Positions 1 through 8,155 of a stretch of 64,000 nt of DNA are shown piece after piece; within the stretch, counting starts at the first letter, position 1, and each line of letters starts with the position of its first letter. The DNA comes from Merdivivens faecigallinarum (GTDB taxonomy: Bacteria; Bacteroidota; Bacteroidia; Bacteroidales; UBA932), in contig JADILY010000081.1 in the NCBI GenBank assembly GCA_017695055.1, positions 1 through 64,000 of the forward strand, read 5' to 3'. Under the pieces are notes generated by a model, which made no database searches, was not told where the DNA came from, and saw only the letters and a list, made by a program, of their open reading frames with translations. The translations under genes and the position numbers were made by a program.

Positions 1-379
1 TCTCGCCCGTGACCCGAACAAAATCAACTTTTTCTACCCCATAGCCAGCCATTGTTCTTGTAAAGAATTGATAATGAGTGGTTTATAAAAACCACATCTG
101 CGCTTGGGTACTTTCTGAGGCACCCATAACCAACCTGTATTTTTGTAAGTTATTGATTATCAATTATTACAAAAGAAGCCTGATGGCTGTGGGGTGGAAA
201 ATGATACGACAAATTCCTATTTTTCCTCCTCATTCCGCCTCCATCCAGCTTCTATCCCACTTCCTGCCATTCTTTAGGCAAAGATGTTGTTTCTCGGGCC
301 ACCGGAAGCGGAATCATGGTGCGCAAGAATAGTGTCGAACCTGGAACGCCCCGACCTAACCGTATCGCTTATAAACAGC
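1..379 (-). repeat. Long intergenic repeat, copy 1 (cut by window start)
   Basis: The reverse complement of this stretch matches 38867-39275 over nearly its whole length, and in part 45978-46237. Inside it, 37-194 is a 158-bp core bounded by CCCCATAGCCA and TGGCTGTGGGG. The core contains two AT-rich blocks around 69 and 154 and a central hairpin at 106-125 (GGGTA, 10-nt loop, CACCC). A second hairpin, GTGGTTT and AAACCAC, lies near 79-96. Flanking blocks shared with copy 2 include the CGCCCGTGACCC end and a block reading GGCCCGAGAAACAACATC on the minus strand. No reading frame here looks like a protein. The repeat probably continues beyond base 1. Confidence 0.85.
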
Positions 380-390
380 TATATATAAGC
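362..390. other. Short perfect hairpin next to repeat copy 1
   Basis: CGCTTATA is followed by about ten bases and then TATAAGCG, giving an 8-bp perfect stem at the distal end of repeat copy 1. Its role is unknown; no T-tract follows, so it is not a good terminator. Confidence 0.4.
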
Positions 391-483
391 GCATTACCAG
401 AAATCCATCAAAAATTCTTGTTCCCAGCGAAATCCACGTGGATGTCGTTCTGAACAAGGATAATTTACTATATTCTCATAAAA

Positions 484-513
484 TATTACAAATCAATAAA
501 TTACATAGATGTA
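484..513 (+). repeat. Isolated degenerate repeat core
   Basis: ATTACAAATCAATAAATTAC resembles the AT-rich core AATCAATAACTTACAAAAA found in the 158-bp repeats, but it lies outside copy 1 and in the opposite orientation. Inverted arms are not obvious. The similarity is by eye and AT-rich, so it could be chance. Confidence 0.3.
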
Positions 514-559
514 ACCAAAATTGACCTGTTCCCGATTGTGCAAAATTATCCGCTGATCC

Positions 560-567
560 CAAAGATA
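560..567 (-). promoter_or_regulatory. Possible -7 promoter box with no gene behind it
   Basis: The minus strand reads TATCTTTG, a perfect TAnnTTTG box, but no convincing coding frame lies downstream. I see no TTG at the usual 19-21 bp spacing. If functional it would transcribe non-coding DNA toward repeat copy 1. Confidence 0.25.
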
Positions 568-595
568 CGAACTTTATGCGTGATTGTGAGGACTG

Positions 596-618
596 CCGAC
601 CGGAATTATCCGCTGGTC
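596..618 (+). repeat. 23-bp repeat shared with 39296-39318
   Basis: CCGACCGGAATTATCC and the following GCTGGTC are identical at 39296-39318, just outside repeat copy 2. A degenerate version (AATTATCCGCTGATCC) lies at 545-560. The motif is partly palindromic (GACC and GGTC ends). Confidence 0.7.
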
Positions 619-647
619 CAAAATTGCCCGCACCCGGACTTCCACTA

Positions 648-852
648 CGTTCACTTTCCCTGATAAGACGGACGATGGATGCAGGCAGAATGGCCGTAAA
701 AACGATTGTCAAATTTCGTCCCAGGGGAAAGTGCCGCCGATTCGCGGCAAAACGGTTCACTTTCCCGGAAAAAACAGCGAAAATGGCGGTAGAATCAATA
801 TTTTCGAGGGGAAAGTGCACCAAATGACCGGCAAACAGGTTCACTTTCCCCC
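648..852. repeat. Array of GGGGAAAGTG / CACTTTCCC inverted repeats
   Basis: Two consecutive 43-45-bp units each begin with GGGGAAAGTG (724 and 808) and end with GTTCACTTTCCC (to 766 and 852). A lone right half, CGTTCACTTTCCC, sits at 648-660. The unit interiors differ while the ends are conserved, as in REP or BIME-like elements. The short frames translated through here are low-complexity products of the repeat and are not called as genes. Confidence 0.7.
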
Positions 853-875
853 AGAACTAACTCACGCGGCACCGC

Positions 876-937
876 ATTACCCGAATTTGTAAATGTATGC
901 CTCAAATTACCCCGACTTTGCAAATGGGCACCCTCAA
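876..937 (+). repeat. Two imperfect ~31-bp direct repeats
   Basis: Unit one (876-905) and unit two (906-937) share ATTACC, a CGA-TTTG block, AAATG and CCTCAA with a few substitutions. They abut each other directly upstream of a terminator hairpin. Function unknown. Confidence 0.55.
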
Positions 938-951
938 ATGAATACCTTAAT

Positions 952-990
952 AAAATGGGCCTGACTCATATCTGAGTCAGACCCATTTTT
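952..990. terminator. Bidirectional rho-independent terminator
   Basis: AAATGGG-CTGACTCA, a 4-nt TATC loop, then TGAGTCAG-CCCATTTTT form a strong stem of about 15 bp with one mismatch. T-runs lie on both sides, so it can act in either direction. It lies about 140 bp past the ompA-family stop on the minus strand and would end that transcript. Confidence 0.75.
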
Positions 991-1045
991 CATTTTACTT
1001 TCCTGAAGTTGAAGTACGCCGGCAACCTGATGCCCATCCGGCCTG

Positions 1046-1126
1046 GCCTTACGCCTTCAAGTTACGCACTCCCAAGTTACGTGTCCTCAGGTTACGCACC
1101 TCCGCCTCAGGTTACGCGCTTTCAAG
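1046..1126. repeat. Degenerate ~15-bp tandem repeat behind the porin gene
   Basis: On the minus strand about five units carry GCGTAAC followed by CTGAGG or CTTGRRR, beginning within a few bases of the ompA-family stop codon. Each unit contains a TAA, so this is non-coding 3' flank. It might be a 3'-UTR structure or simple slippage expansion. Confidence 0.6.
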
Positions 1127-1127
1127 C

Positions 1128-2345
1128 TTATTTTACAGTAACGAACTGGTTGCCTTCGCCGATATTAGGCTGCTCGGCAGCATCGGTACCGGTATATGTA
1201 AGCTGTGATTCAGGAACGCCGAGTTTTACAAGGTAATTGTAAACCACGCGGGCACGTTTCTCTGCCAGTTTTACATTGTATTTGTCCTTACCGGTCTTGA
1301 AATCGGCATATCCGGTAACAGTGTATACATGGTCCTTAGGCCCTGCAAGAACCTGATCCTTGAACACCTCAAGGCGTATCTTGTCTGATTTTGAAAGGAC
1401 TGCCATTCCGTAATCGAAGAATACTGTCTGGGACGGTATCGAAGCCTCTCTCTCATACTGTGCCTTCTGCTCGGCCATACGTTTCTCCGCATCATCGGCA
1501 CGTTTCTGTGCTGCGGCCTGTTTAGCCTGGCAGTCAGCAAGTTTGGCATTCATCTTCTCTTCGGTATCCTTTGCATTCTGCTTGGCTTCCTTTACAGCCT
1601 GCTTCAAAGCATCGATATCCTCCAGAGAATATCCGGCAGCACCCCTCACGAAGTCTCTCTTGCCGAAGCGGTAGGTAACGCCCACCGATATGTTGGCCGT
1701 TCCGAGGAAAGCGCCCCTTGAAGGACTTACGACAGGATTCATCTTGGCCCTTCCGAGGATTCCCTTCAATTCGAGATTTATGTCCACGCTCGGGGATACA
1801 CGGAACTTGTTGATAATACCGGCCGTGAATGCAAAATCGAGCAGACGGTTGCCTGTCTGGGTTGCAGCCTGCGCCTTATCAGTAAAATTGGATGCGAACA
1901 GACCCATTCCAGCAAAAGGAACAGCGTAATAAACGCGATCTTCCCTGTAGCCACCTATCCAGTTGGACAGGTTAACCATTGCATCCACATGAGTGAAAAT
2001 ATATGGCCAATTGACTTTTCCCAAATCAGGATGCACCGTACCGTACTGGCCGCCCATGAGGCCGACTCTTACAGCTACAACCGGATGGAACCATTTTGCC
2101 GCGCTGATTTCGCCGGAAAATCCGAATTTCTGCCCGAAAGTACCGTAATTGCCACCGCTATAAATGGCAAAACCTGTACCTACGCTTGCTGAAAGTTCCC
2201 AGTTATCCCAGAACTTGTTCGTCATAAACCCTTTGAAGCTCGGATACTTGTCGACAGCGGCCTTAGTCGTGTCTGTTTCCGCAGCCGACAACGCAACCAC
2301 GGAAAAAAACGATAACAACAGTGTTGCTAAAAGAAATTTTTTCAT
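1128..2345 (-). CDS. OmpA-family outer-membrane protein
   Basis: A 405-residue envelope protein. Residues 1-22 are a signal peptide ([10 protein letters not shown] start, AAE cleavage region). Residues about 45-240 are rich in alternating aromatic strands with GTGF, GLMGG and GMGLF turns, as in an 8-stranded OmpA-like barrel. Residues 245-295 form a charged coiled coil ([14 protein letters not shown]). Residues about 300-400 are an OmpA C-terminal peptidoglycan-binding domain, visible as VTGYADF, the conserved [13 protein letters not shown] helix and LGVPESQL. The likely role is anchoring outer membrane to peptidoglycan, possibly with a small pore. It is monocistronic, with a TATCTTTG promoter box upstream and a strong hairpin terminator downstream. 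The family assignment is firm; the substrate is unknown. Confidence 0.92.
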   Translation of the reverse strand: MKKFLLATLLLSFFSVVALSAAETDTTKAAVDKYPSFKGFMTNKFWDNWELSASVGTGFAIYSGGNYGTFGQKFGFSGEISAAKWFHPVVAVRVGLMGGQYGTVHPDLGKVNWPYIFTHVDAMVNLSNWIGGYREDRVYYAVPFAGMGLFASNFTDKAQAATQTGNRLLDFAFTAGIINKFRVSPSVDINLELKGILGRAKMNPVVSPSRGAFLGTANISVGVTYRFGKRDFVRGAAGYSLEDIDALKQAVKEAKQNAKDTEEKMNAKLADCQAKQAAAQKRADDAEKRMAEQKAQYEREASIPSQTVFFDYGMAVLSKSDKIRLEVFKDQVLAGPKDHVYTVTGYADFKTGKDKYNVKLAEKRARVVYNYLVKLGVPESQLTYTGTDAAEQPNIGEGNQFVTVK

Positions 2346-2401
2346 TGCCTTTATTGTTTTAGCTATTGCTTATTAAAATACACTGAAAATTCAATCTTGT
2401 G

Positions 2402-2409
2402 CAAAGATA
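2402..2409 (-). promoter_or_regulatory. -7 promoter box for the OmpA-family gene
   Basis: The minus strand reads TATCTTTG, a perfect match to the Bacteroidota TAnnTTTG box, 57 bases before the start codon. No clear TTG element sits at the -33 position. Confidence 0.6.
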
Positions 2410-2506
2410 ATCCAAATAATAATATAACCGAATTTTTTTTCAATTTTTATATAAAAATCTCTCACCTTCCGCCGCAAGACAACCTGCACGACAGCCGCAG
2501 CAAGGC

Positions 2507-2537
2507 TTGCATCGAGCCTTCCGTATCACTATATTTG
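2507..2537 (+). promoter_or_regulatory. Promoter for the DUF2130 gene
   Basis: TTG (2507-2509), a 20-bp spacer and TATATTTG (2530-2537) fit the Bacteroidota consensus. It supports a start at 2592 rather than the longer open frame from 2397, which would begin upstream of the promoter. Confidence 0.65.
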
Positions 2538-2591
2538 CAGGCACATATTATATTATATTATAAAAAACATGCAAATTTAAGCGCAACAGCC

Positions 2592-3803
2592 ATGAACGAG
2601 ATAAAGTGTCCGAAATGCGGAAACGTTTTTTCCGTGGACGAAGCCGACTACGCATCGATAGCCAACCAGATACGCAACAACGAGTTCAACGAGGAACTGG
2701 CCCGCCGCACGGCAGAGCAGGAAAAACGGTTCACGATAAAGCAGGAACTGGAGCTGAACAAAAAGGAGCTGGAGTTCCGGAAAATCCTGGAAAAGAAGGA
2801 GCAGGAAATCTCAAGACTCGGAACGGAGGTCGCCAGAAACGACAGCCTGCGCAAAATGGCCGTGCTTGAAACCGAGAACAGTTTCCGCGAGAAATTGCAG
2901 GCCAAGGACACGGAAATCGCCGAACTCAAAGGGAAAATGACATCGGAAAAGGATGCCGCCATCATTCGCGAAAAAAGCCTGGCCGACAAATACAACAGCC
3001 AGTTGAAAGAAAAACAGGAACTTATAGATTATTATAAAGACCTGAAGACCCGCATGTCCACGAAAATGATCGGGGAAACGCTCGAAATACATTGCAGCAC
3101 CGAATTCAACAGGATGAGGATGTCCATGTACCCGAGAGCGTATTTCGAAAAGGACAACGACGTCAGGGGAGGCACGAAGGGCGATTTCGTATTCAGGGAC
3201 TACGACGAGGACGGGACGGAATACATCTCGGTCATGTTTGAAATGAAAAACGAGATGGACGGGACGGCCGTTAAACATAAAAATGAAGATTTTTTCGCAA
3301 AACTGGACAAGGACAGGAACGAAAAGGGCTGCGAATACGCCGTGCTCGTATCGCTTCTCGAACCGGACAGCGAACTTTACAATGCCGGAATCGTGGATGT
3401 CTCCTACCGTTTTCCGAAAATGTATGTCATAAGGCCGCAGTTCTTCATGCCGATAATCTCCCTGCTCACCCAGGCGGCGAAAAACAGCCTCGGATACCGG
3501 AAAGCCTTGGCAATAGCGCAGAAACAATCCGTCGACGTCACCAATTTCGAAGAACAGCTCAACGATTTCAAGAGCAAATTCGCGAACAATTACCGCCTCG
3601 CAAGCGAAAAATTCAGAAAGGCAATAGAAGAAATCGACAAGACAATCGACCATCTCCAGAAAATCAAGGACGCCCTGTTAGGCTCGGAAAACAATCTGAG
3701 ACTTGCGAACAACAAGGCCGAAGAACTGACAATCAAGCGCCTTACCCGCAACAACCCTACGATGAAAGCGAAATTCGAGGAAGCCTCCGGCGGTACGCAT
3801 TGA
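2592..3803 (+). CDS. DUF2130 domain protein (nuclease-like core)
   Basis: The protein is 403 residues from [10 protein letters not shown]. The open frame continues upstream, but the promoter at 2507-2537 and the family's usual N-terminus favour this start. Order: a short CPKC knuckle (6-9), a long charged coiled coil (about 30-150), then the conserved DUF2130 region. The latter contains GTKGDF (194-199) and FEMKNE with E217-x-K219, followed by GCEYAVLVS. The D...ExK spacing on predicted strands resembles a PD-(D/E)XK nuclease fold; this is my inference from motif shape. A second coiled coil lies near residues 320-380. The biological role of the family is not established. It stands alone between the porin and the efflux operon. 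Confidence 0.85.
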   Translation: MNEIKCPKCGNVFSVDEADYASIANQIRNNEFNEELARRTAEQEKRFTIKQELELNKKELEFRKILEKKEQEISRLGTEVARNDSLRKMAVLETENSFREKLQAKDTEIAELKGKMTSEKDAAIIREKSLADKYNSQLKEKQELIDYYKDLKTRMSTKMIGETLEIHCSTEFNRMRMSMYPRAYFEKDNDVRGGTKGDFVFRDYDEDGTEYISVMFEMKNEMDGTAVKHKNEDFFAKLDKDRNEKGCEYAVLVSLLEPDSELYNAGIVDVSYRFPKMYVIRPQFFMPIISLLTQAAKNSLGYRKALAIAQKQSVDVTNFEEQLNDFKSKFANNYRLASEKFRKAIEEIDKTIDHLQKIKDALLGSENNLRLANNKAEELTIKRLTRNNPTMKAKFEEASGGTH

Positions 3804-3820
3804 CCCATAGAAGAATGCAC

Positions 3821-3850
3821 TTTAGTTGCATCGGGATATGGATATCTTTG
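3821..3850 (+). promoter_or_regulatory. Promoter of the metal efflux operon
   Basis: TATCTTTG at 3843-3850 is a perfect -7 box, and TTTA at 3821 sits at roughly -33. Transcription should start near 3856, which makes the ATG at 3861 unlikely and the one at 3879 the better start for the adaptor gene. Confidence 0.55.
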
Positions 3851-3878
3851 CCGCGGTAAAATGGAAAAACACACAGCT

Positions 3879-5021
3879 ATGAGAAAATTCATGACCATGA
3901 ATGCCGCCGCGGCCATATCCATATTATTGTCAATCTGCGGATGCGGGCATTCCGATGCAAACCATGACCACGGCCACGAAGCCGACGGCGGGCAACACGG
4001 AAGCGATGAAATCGTCTTCGAAGCGGCGAAGGCCGCCGAAGCCGGAATAACATGCGACACGGTACGGGCCGGAACTTTCAGGGACGTCATTTCCACAAGC
4101 GGCAAAATAATCCCGGCCACAGGCCATGAAACGGCCGTAATAGCGGGAAGGGCAGGAATAGTTTCATTTTCCTCCCCTGTCGCCGAAGGTTCCCCGGTGA
4201 ACTCCGGAGATGTCATTCTCACGATTTCCTCAGGCAATCTGCAAGACGGGGACCCCGCACAGAAAGCGTACATCGCCTACCAGACAGCCCTCAAGGAATA
4301 CGAAAGGGCCGCAATCCTCGTAAAGGACAAAATAGTATCGCAGCAGGAATTCGAAAGGGTCAGAAGCAATTACGAAACAGCGAAAATAGCATACGAAGCC
4401 ATCGGAGGCGGTGAAAACGGAGGGACTCCGGTCAAATCCCCGGCGACGGGCTATGCAGGCAAGATAGCCGTAAAGGACGGGGACTATGTCGCTACCGGAC
4501 AGACACTCATGCGAATAACAAACCCGGACAGGATGTTCCTGCAGGCGGATCTTTCCGGAAAATACATTGACAGGCTCGGAAGAATCGCATCCGCCAACTT
4601 CAGGCTGCCGTTCAGCGACAAAATCTACCGCCTCGAAGAACTGGGAGGCAGACTCATAGCCGAAGGCCGCGCCCTGGACGAAACATCGGCGTACATACCT
4701 GTAACCTTCGAATTCGACGGGAAGGGGGAGATAATCCCGGGCACATTCGCTGAAATCTACCTGCTTTCCACGGCAAGGGACAATGTCATCTCGCTTCCGC
4801 TTACGGCCCTGATTGAAGAACAGGGGGAATACTATGTTTTCAAAAAACTGGATGCGGACTGCTATGAAAAGGTCCATGTCGGCACAGGAGCCTCTGACGG
4901 AACCAGAATCGAGATAACGGAAGGGCTCGAAGACGGTGACGTCGTAGTCACCGAAGGGGCGATGCGCATAAAACTCGCCTCGGCGGGCAATACCATTCCG
5001 GGACATACCCATAACCATTAA
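3879..5021 (+). CDS. RND efflux periplasmic adaptor (CusB/CzcB type)
   Basis: Membrane-fusion subunit of a tripartite heavy-metal exporter, about 380 residues from MRKFMTMN. The N-terminus is a lipoprotein signal ending ICGCG, followed by a histidine-rich stretch (HDHGHE, QHGSDE) that could bind metal. A second His-rich tail, GHTHNH, closes the protein. Between them are the split biotinyl-lipoyl region (GRAGIVSFSS and later GYAGKIAVKDGDYV), an alpha-hairpin (about 110-170) and the beta-barrel and membrane-proximal domains. An ATG also exists at 3861, but the promoter box lies too close to it. It is first in a three-gene operon, 11 bp ahead of the pump. Metal specificity cannot be fixed from sequence; Cu/Ag or Zn/Co/Cd are the candidates. 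Confidence 0.9.
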   Translation: MRKFMTMNAAAAISILLSICGCGHSDANHDHGHEADGGQHGSDEIVFEAAKAAEAGITCDTVRAGTFRDVISTSGKIIPATGHETAVIAGRAGIVSFSSPVAEGSPVNSGDVILTISSGNLQDGDPAQKAYIAYQTALKEYERAAILVKDKIVSQQEFERVRSNYETAKIAYEAIGGGENGGTPVKSPATGYAGKIAVKDGDYVATGQTLMRITNPDRMFLQADLSGKYIDRLGRIASANFRLPFSDKIYRLEELGGRLIAEGRALDETSAYIPVTFEFDGKGEIIPGTFAEIYLLSTARDNVISLPLTALIEEQGEYYVFKKLDADCYEKVHVGTGASDGTRIEITEGLEDGDVVVTEGAMRIKLASAGNTIPGHTHNH

Positions 5022-5032
5022 AAACAGGTCCG

Positions 5033-8000
5033 ATGCTTAACAAAATCATACATTTTTCATTACAGAACAGGCTTCTCGTCCTGGTCGCATCCGCCCTGCT
5101 CTTCGTGGCCGGCATTTACTGCACCGTCAACGCCGAAATAGACGTATTTCCGGACCTGAACGCCCCTACCGTCGTAGTCATGACGGAGGCCAACGGCATG
5201 GCGGCGGAAGAAGTGGAACAGTTGGTCACCTTCCCGATTGAAACTGCCGTAAACGGAGCTACCGGGGTACGCCGCGTACGCTCTTCCTCCACTACGGGAT
5301 TTTCCGTCGTATGGGTCGAATTCGACTGGGGCACGGACATTTATCTTGCAAGGCAGATTGTTTCCGAAAAACTTTCGGCAGCCGCCGGAGAACTGCCTGA
5401 GACGGCAGGAAACCCTACCCTCGGCCCGCAGTCTTCCATTCTCGGGGAAGTGCTCATCGTCGGTCTGACGGCGGACAGCACATCGATGCTCGACCTCCGC
5501 ACCATAGCGGACTGGACTATCCGTCCGAGACTCCTTGCCACGGGAGGAGTCGCCCAGGTGGCGGTACTCGGCGGGGACATCAAGGAATACCAGGTGCTCC
5601 TGCATCCCGACAAGATGAAACATTACGGTGTCACCCTCTCCGAAGTCATGTCGGTCACGCGCGGAATGAACCTGAATGCGAACGGAGGTGTCATCTACGA
5701 ATACGGGAATGAATATATAGTCAGAGGTGTGCTTTCGACCGACGATGTGGCGAAAATGTCGGCGGCCGTGATAAAAACCGATTCCACAGGGGCCCCGATA
5801 ACATTGGGAGACGTTGCCGATGTAAAAACTGGGGCGCAGCAGCCAAAACTCGGACTCGCCTCCGAAAGGGGGAAACCGGCCGTCCTGCTTACGGTAACGA
5901 AGCAGCCCGACACCGGGACAATCGAACTTACCGGAAAACTGGAAGCGGCCCTTGAAGACATAGGGAAAAACCTTCCGGAAGACGTAAAGGTTTCGACGGA
6001 TATTTTCCGCCAGTCAAAATTCATCGAAAATTCCATAGACAATGTGAAAAGCTCGCTGTACGAAGGCGCCATCTTCGTCGTAATCGTCCTTTTCATCTTC
6101 CTTGCCAACGCACGCACGACCATAATATCCTTGGTTACGCTTCCCCTCTCGCTGATGATTTCCATACTCATCCTACAGGCATTCGGGATAACGCTCAACA
6201 CCATGAGCCTCGGAGGACTTGCGATAGCGATAGGCTCATTGGTGGACGATTCGATAGTGGATGTCGAAAACGTATGGAAACATCTCAGGGAAAACAGGGC
6301 CCTCCCGGCGGAAAAACGCAGGCCGGTAACGGATGTCGTCTTCGACGCTTCGAGGGAGGTGCGCATGCCGATACTGAATTCCACCCTGATTATCGTGGCC
6401 AGCTTCGTTCCCCTGTTTTTCCTCAGCGGAATGGAAGGACGGATGCTCATACCGCTCGGAGTCGCCTTCATCGTCGCACTCTTCGCATCCACGATAGTAG
6501 CCCTTACGCTTACGCCCGTGCTTTGCAGCTACCTGCTCGCAAAAGGGAAAAAGGACGGAAGCGTTCCGAAAGAGGCTTTCGCCGCAAGGTGGCTGAAAAA
6601 GCATTACCGCAATTCACTGAACTGGGCCCTGGAACACAAGAAGACGGTGCTCGGGGTGACACTGGCTCTTTTCGCCACGGCACTCGGACTGTTCTTCACC
6701 CTCGGCCGCAGTTTCCTTCCGGCCTTCAATGAAGGCTCCTTTACGATAAACATAAGCTCGATGCCAGGCATCTCGCTCGAAGAGTCTGACAAGATAGGAC
6801 GTCAGGCAGAAGAACTCCTGCTCGGCATACCGGAAATACAGACGGTCGCACGCAAGACAGGCCGTGCAGAACTCGACGAACACGCCTTGGGCGTGAACGT
6901 ATCCGAAATAGAGGCCCCTTTCGAACTCGACGGACGTTCACACAGGGAACTGCTCAACGATGTCCGCGAAAAACTCTCGGTGATAGCGGGTGCCAACATT
7001 GAAATCGGGCAGCCAATCAGCCACAGAATCGATGCCATGCTGAGCGGGACCCAGGCAAGCATCGCAATAAAGCTTTTCGGCGAGAACCTGAACGAAATGT
7101 TCCGCATCGGCAATCAGATAAAAGAGAAAATCAGCGGAGTCGAAGGCATAGCCGACCTGAATGTGGAACAGCAGATAGAAAGGCCAGAACTCAAGATAAT
7201 ACCACGCAAAGACATGCTGGCCAGATACGGAATCCCTCTCCCCGCATTCTACGAGTTCATCACCGTGAACATGGCCGGTGAGACCGTATCCCAGGTATAT
7301 GAAGACGGAAAGACCTTCAACCTCGTAGTCAGGGCGGACGAAGATTACCGCAGGGACATGGAAGCCATTTCCAACCTGATGATAGACGATGCCGACGGAT
7401 GCAAGGTGCCTCTCTCATACGTGGCCGACATAGTATCATCCTCAGGCCCGAATACAATCAACAGGGAAAACGTACAAAGGAAAATAGTGATTTCCGCCAA
7501 TACCGACGGACGTGACGTCGGAAGTGTCGTGAACGACATACAACATATAGTGGACAGCGAAATCGAACTTCCGGAAGGATACCATATCGAATACGGAGGA
7601 CAGTTTGAAAGCGAAAGGACGGCAAGCCGGACATTGCTGCTCACGTCCCTGATGAGCATCGTTATCATATTCCTGCTGATGTACATGGAGTTCAAGAGTC
7701 CGATGCAAAGCGGAGCCGTGCTCCTGAACCTCCCGCTCGCCCTCATAGGAGGGGTCTTCGCCCTGCTGCTGACGACAAAGGAAATCAGCATACCGGCAAT
7801 CATCGGTTTCATATCCCTCTTCGGCATAGCGACCCGCAACGGAATGCTGCTTATCAACCGGTACAACGCCCTGGAACATGAAAACGGGAGAAACCGGCTG
7901 AGGGAAAACATAATCCACGGCTCGCTCGACAGGCTGAACCCAATCCTGATGACGGCGCTCTCAACCGCACTCGCACTGATTCCTTTGGCTCTCAGAGGCG

Positions 8001-8155
8001 ACCTTCCAGGAAACGAAATCCAAAGCCCTATGGCAAAAGTGATACTCGGAGGATTGCTGACTTCGACTTTCCTCAACGCATTCATAGTCCCTATCGTATA
8101 CGAATGGATGACTTCAAAGAAGGACAAAAGGACAAAAGCAGAAGAATCGAGATGA
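5033..8155 (+). CDS. Heavy-metal RND efflux pump (CusA/CzcA family)
   Basis: Inner-membrane proton-driven pump of 1040 residues, the full length for the HME-RND family. The N-terminal TM1 (about 12-30) is followed by a periplasmic domain. A TM2-TM6 block runs from about 340 to 500, then come a second large periplasmic loop and TM7-TM12 (about 860-1025). TM4 reads AIGSLVDDSIVDVEN, placing acidic residues at D405, D406 and E412. The position that is Asp in Zn-type CzcA appears to be Ala here, a pattern closer to Cu/Ag-type CusA. SMPGISLEE in the second periplasmic loop includes a Met where CusA has one of its metal-relay methionines; this is suggestive only. The stop overlaps the next start as ATGA, showing translational coupling. 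Confidence 0.93.
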   Translation: MLNKIIHFSLQNRLLVLVASALLFVAGIYCTVNAEIDVFPDLNAPTVVVMTEANGMAAEEVEQLVTFPIETAVNGATGVRRVRSSSTTGFSVVWVEFDWGTDIYLARQIVSEKLSAAAGELPETAGNPTLGPQSSILGEVLIVGLTADSTSMLDLRTIADWTIRPRLLATGGVAQVAVLGGDIKEYQVLLHPDKMKHYGVTLSEVMSVTRGMNLNANGGVIYEYGNEYIVRGVLSTDDVAKMSAAVIKTDSTGAPITLGDVADVKTGAQQPKLGLASERGKPAVLLTVTKQPDTGTIELTGKLEAALEDIGKNLPEDVKVSTDIFRQSKFIENSIDNVKSSLYEGAIFVVIVLFIFLANARTTIISLVTLPLSLMISILILQAFGITLNTMSLGGLAIAIGSLVDDSIVDVENVWKHLRENRALPAEKRRPVTDVVFDASREVRMPILNSTLIIVASFVPLFFLSGMEGRMLIPLGVAFIVALFASTIVALTLTPVLCSYLLAKGKKDGSVPKEAFAARWLKKHYRNSLNWALEHKKTVLGVTLALFATALGLFFTLGRSFLPAFNEGSFTINISSMPGISLEESDKIGRQAEELLLGIPEIQTVARKTGRAELDEHALGVNVSEIEAPFELDGRSHRELLNDVREKLSVIAGANIEIGQPISHRIDAMLSGTQASIAIKLFGENLNEMFRIGNQIKEKISGVEGIADLNVEQQIERPELKIIPRKDMLARYGIPLPAFYEFITVNMAGETVSQVYEDGKTFNLVVRADEDYRRDMEAISNLMIDDADGCKVPLSYVADIVSSSGPNTINRENVQRKIVISANTDGRDVGSVVNDIQHIVDSEIELPEGYHIEYGGQFESERTASRTLLLTSLMSIVIIFLLMYMEFKSPMQSGAVLLNLPLALIGGVFALLLTTKEISIPAIIGFISLFGIATRNGMLLINRYNALEHENGRNRLRENIIHGSLDRLNPILMTALSTALALIPLALRGDLPGNEIQSPMAKVILGGLLTSTFLNAFIVPIVYEWMTSKKDKRTKAEESR

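Noticed and set aside
78..332. Open frame of 84 codons in repeat copy 1
   Set aside because: It runs through the non-coding repeat, is not conserved in frame in the other copies and has no protein-like composition.
476..844. Minus-strand frame of 122 codons
   Set aside because: It is made of the GGGGAAAGTG palindrome units and flanking repeats; translation gives repeated HFPL fragments with no family resemblance.
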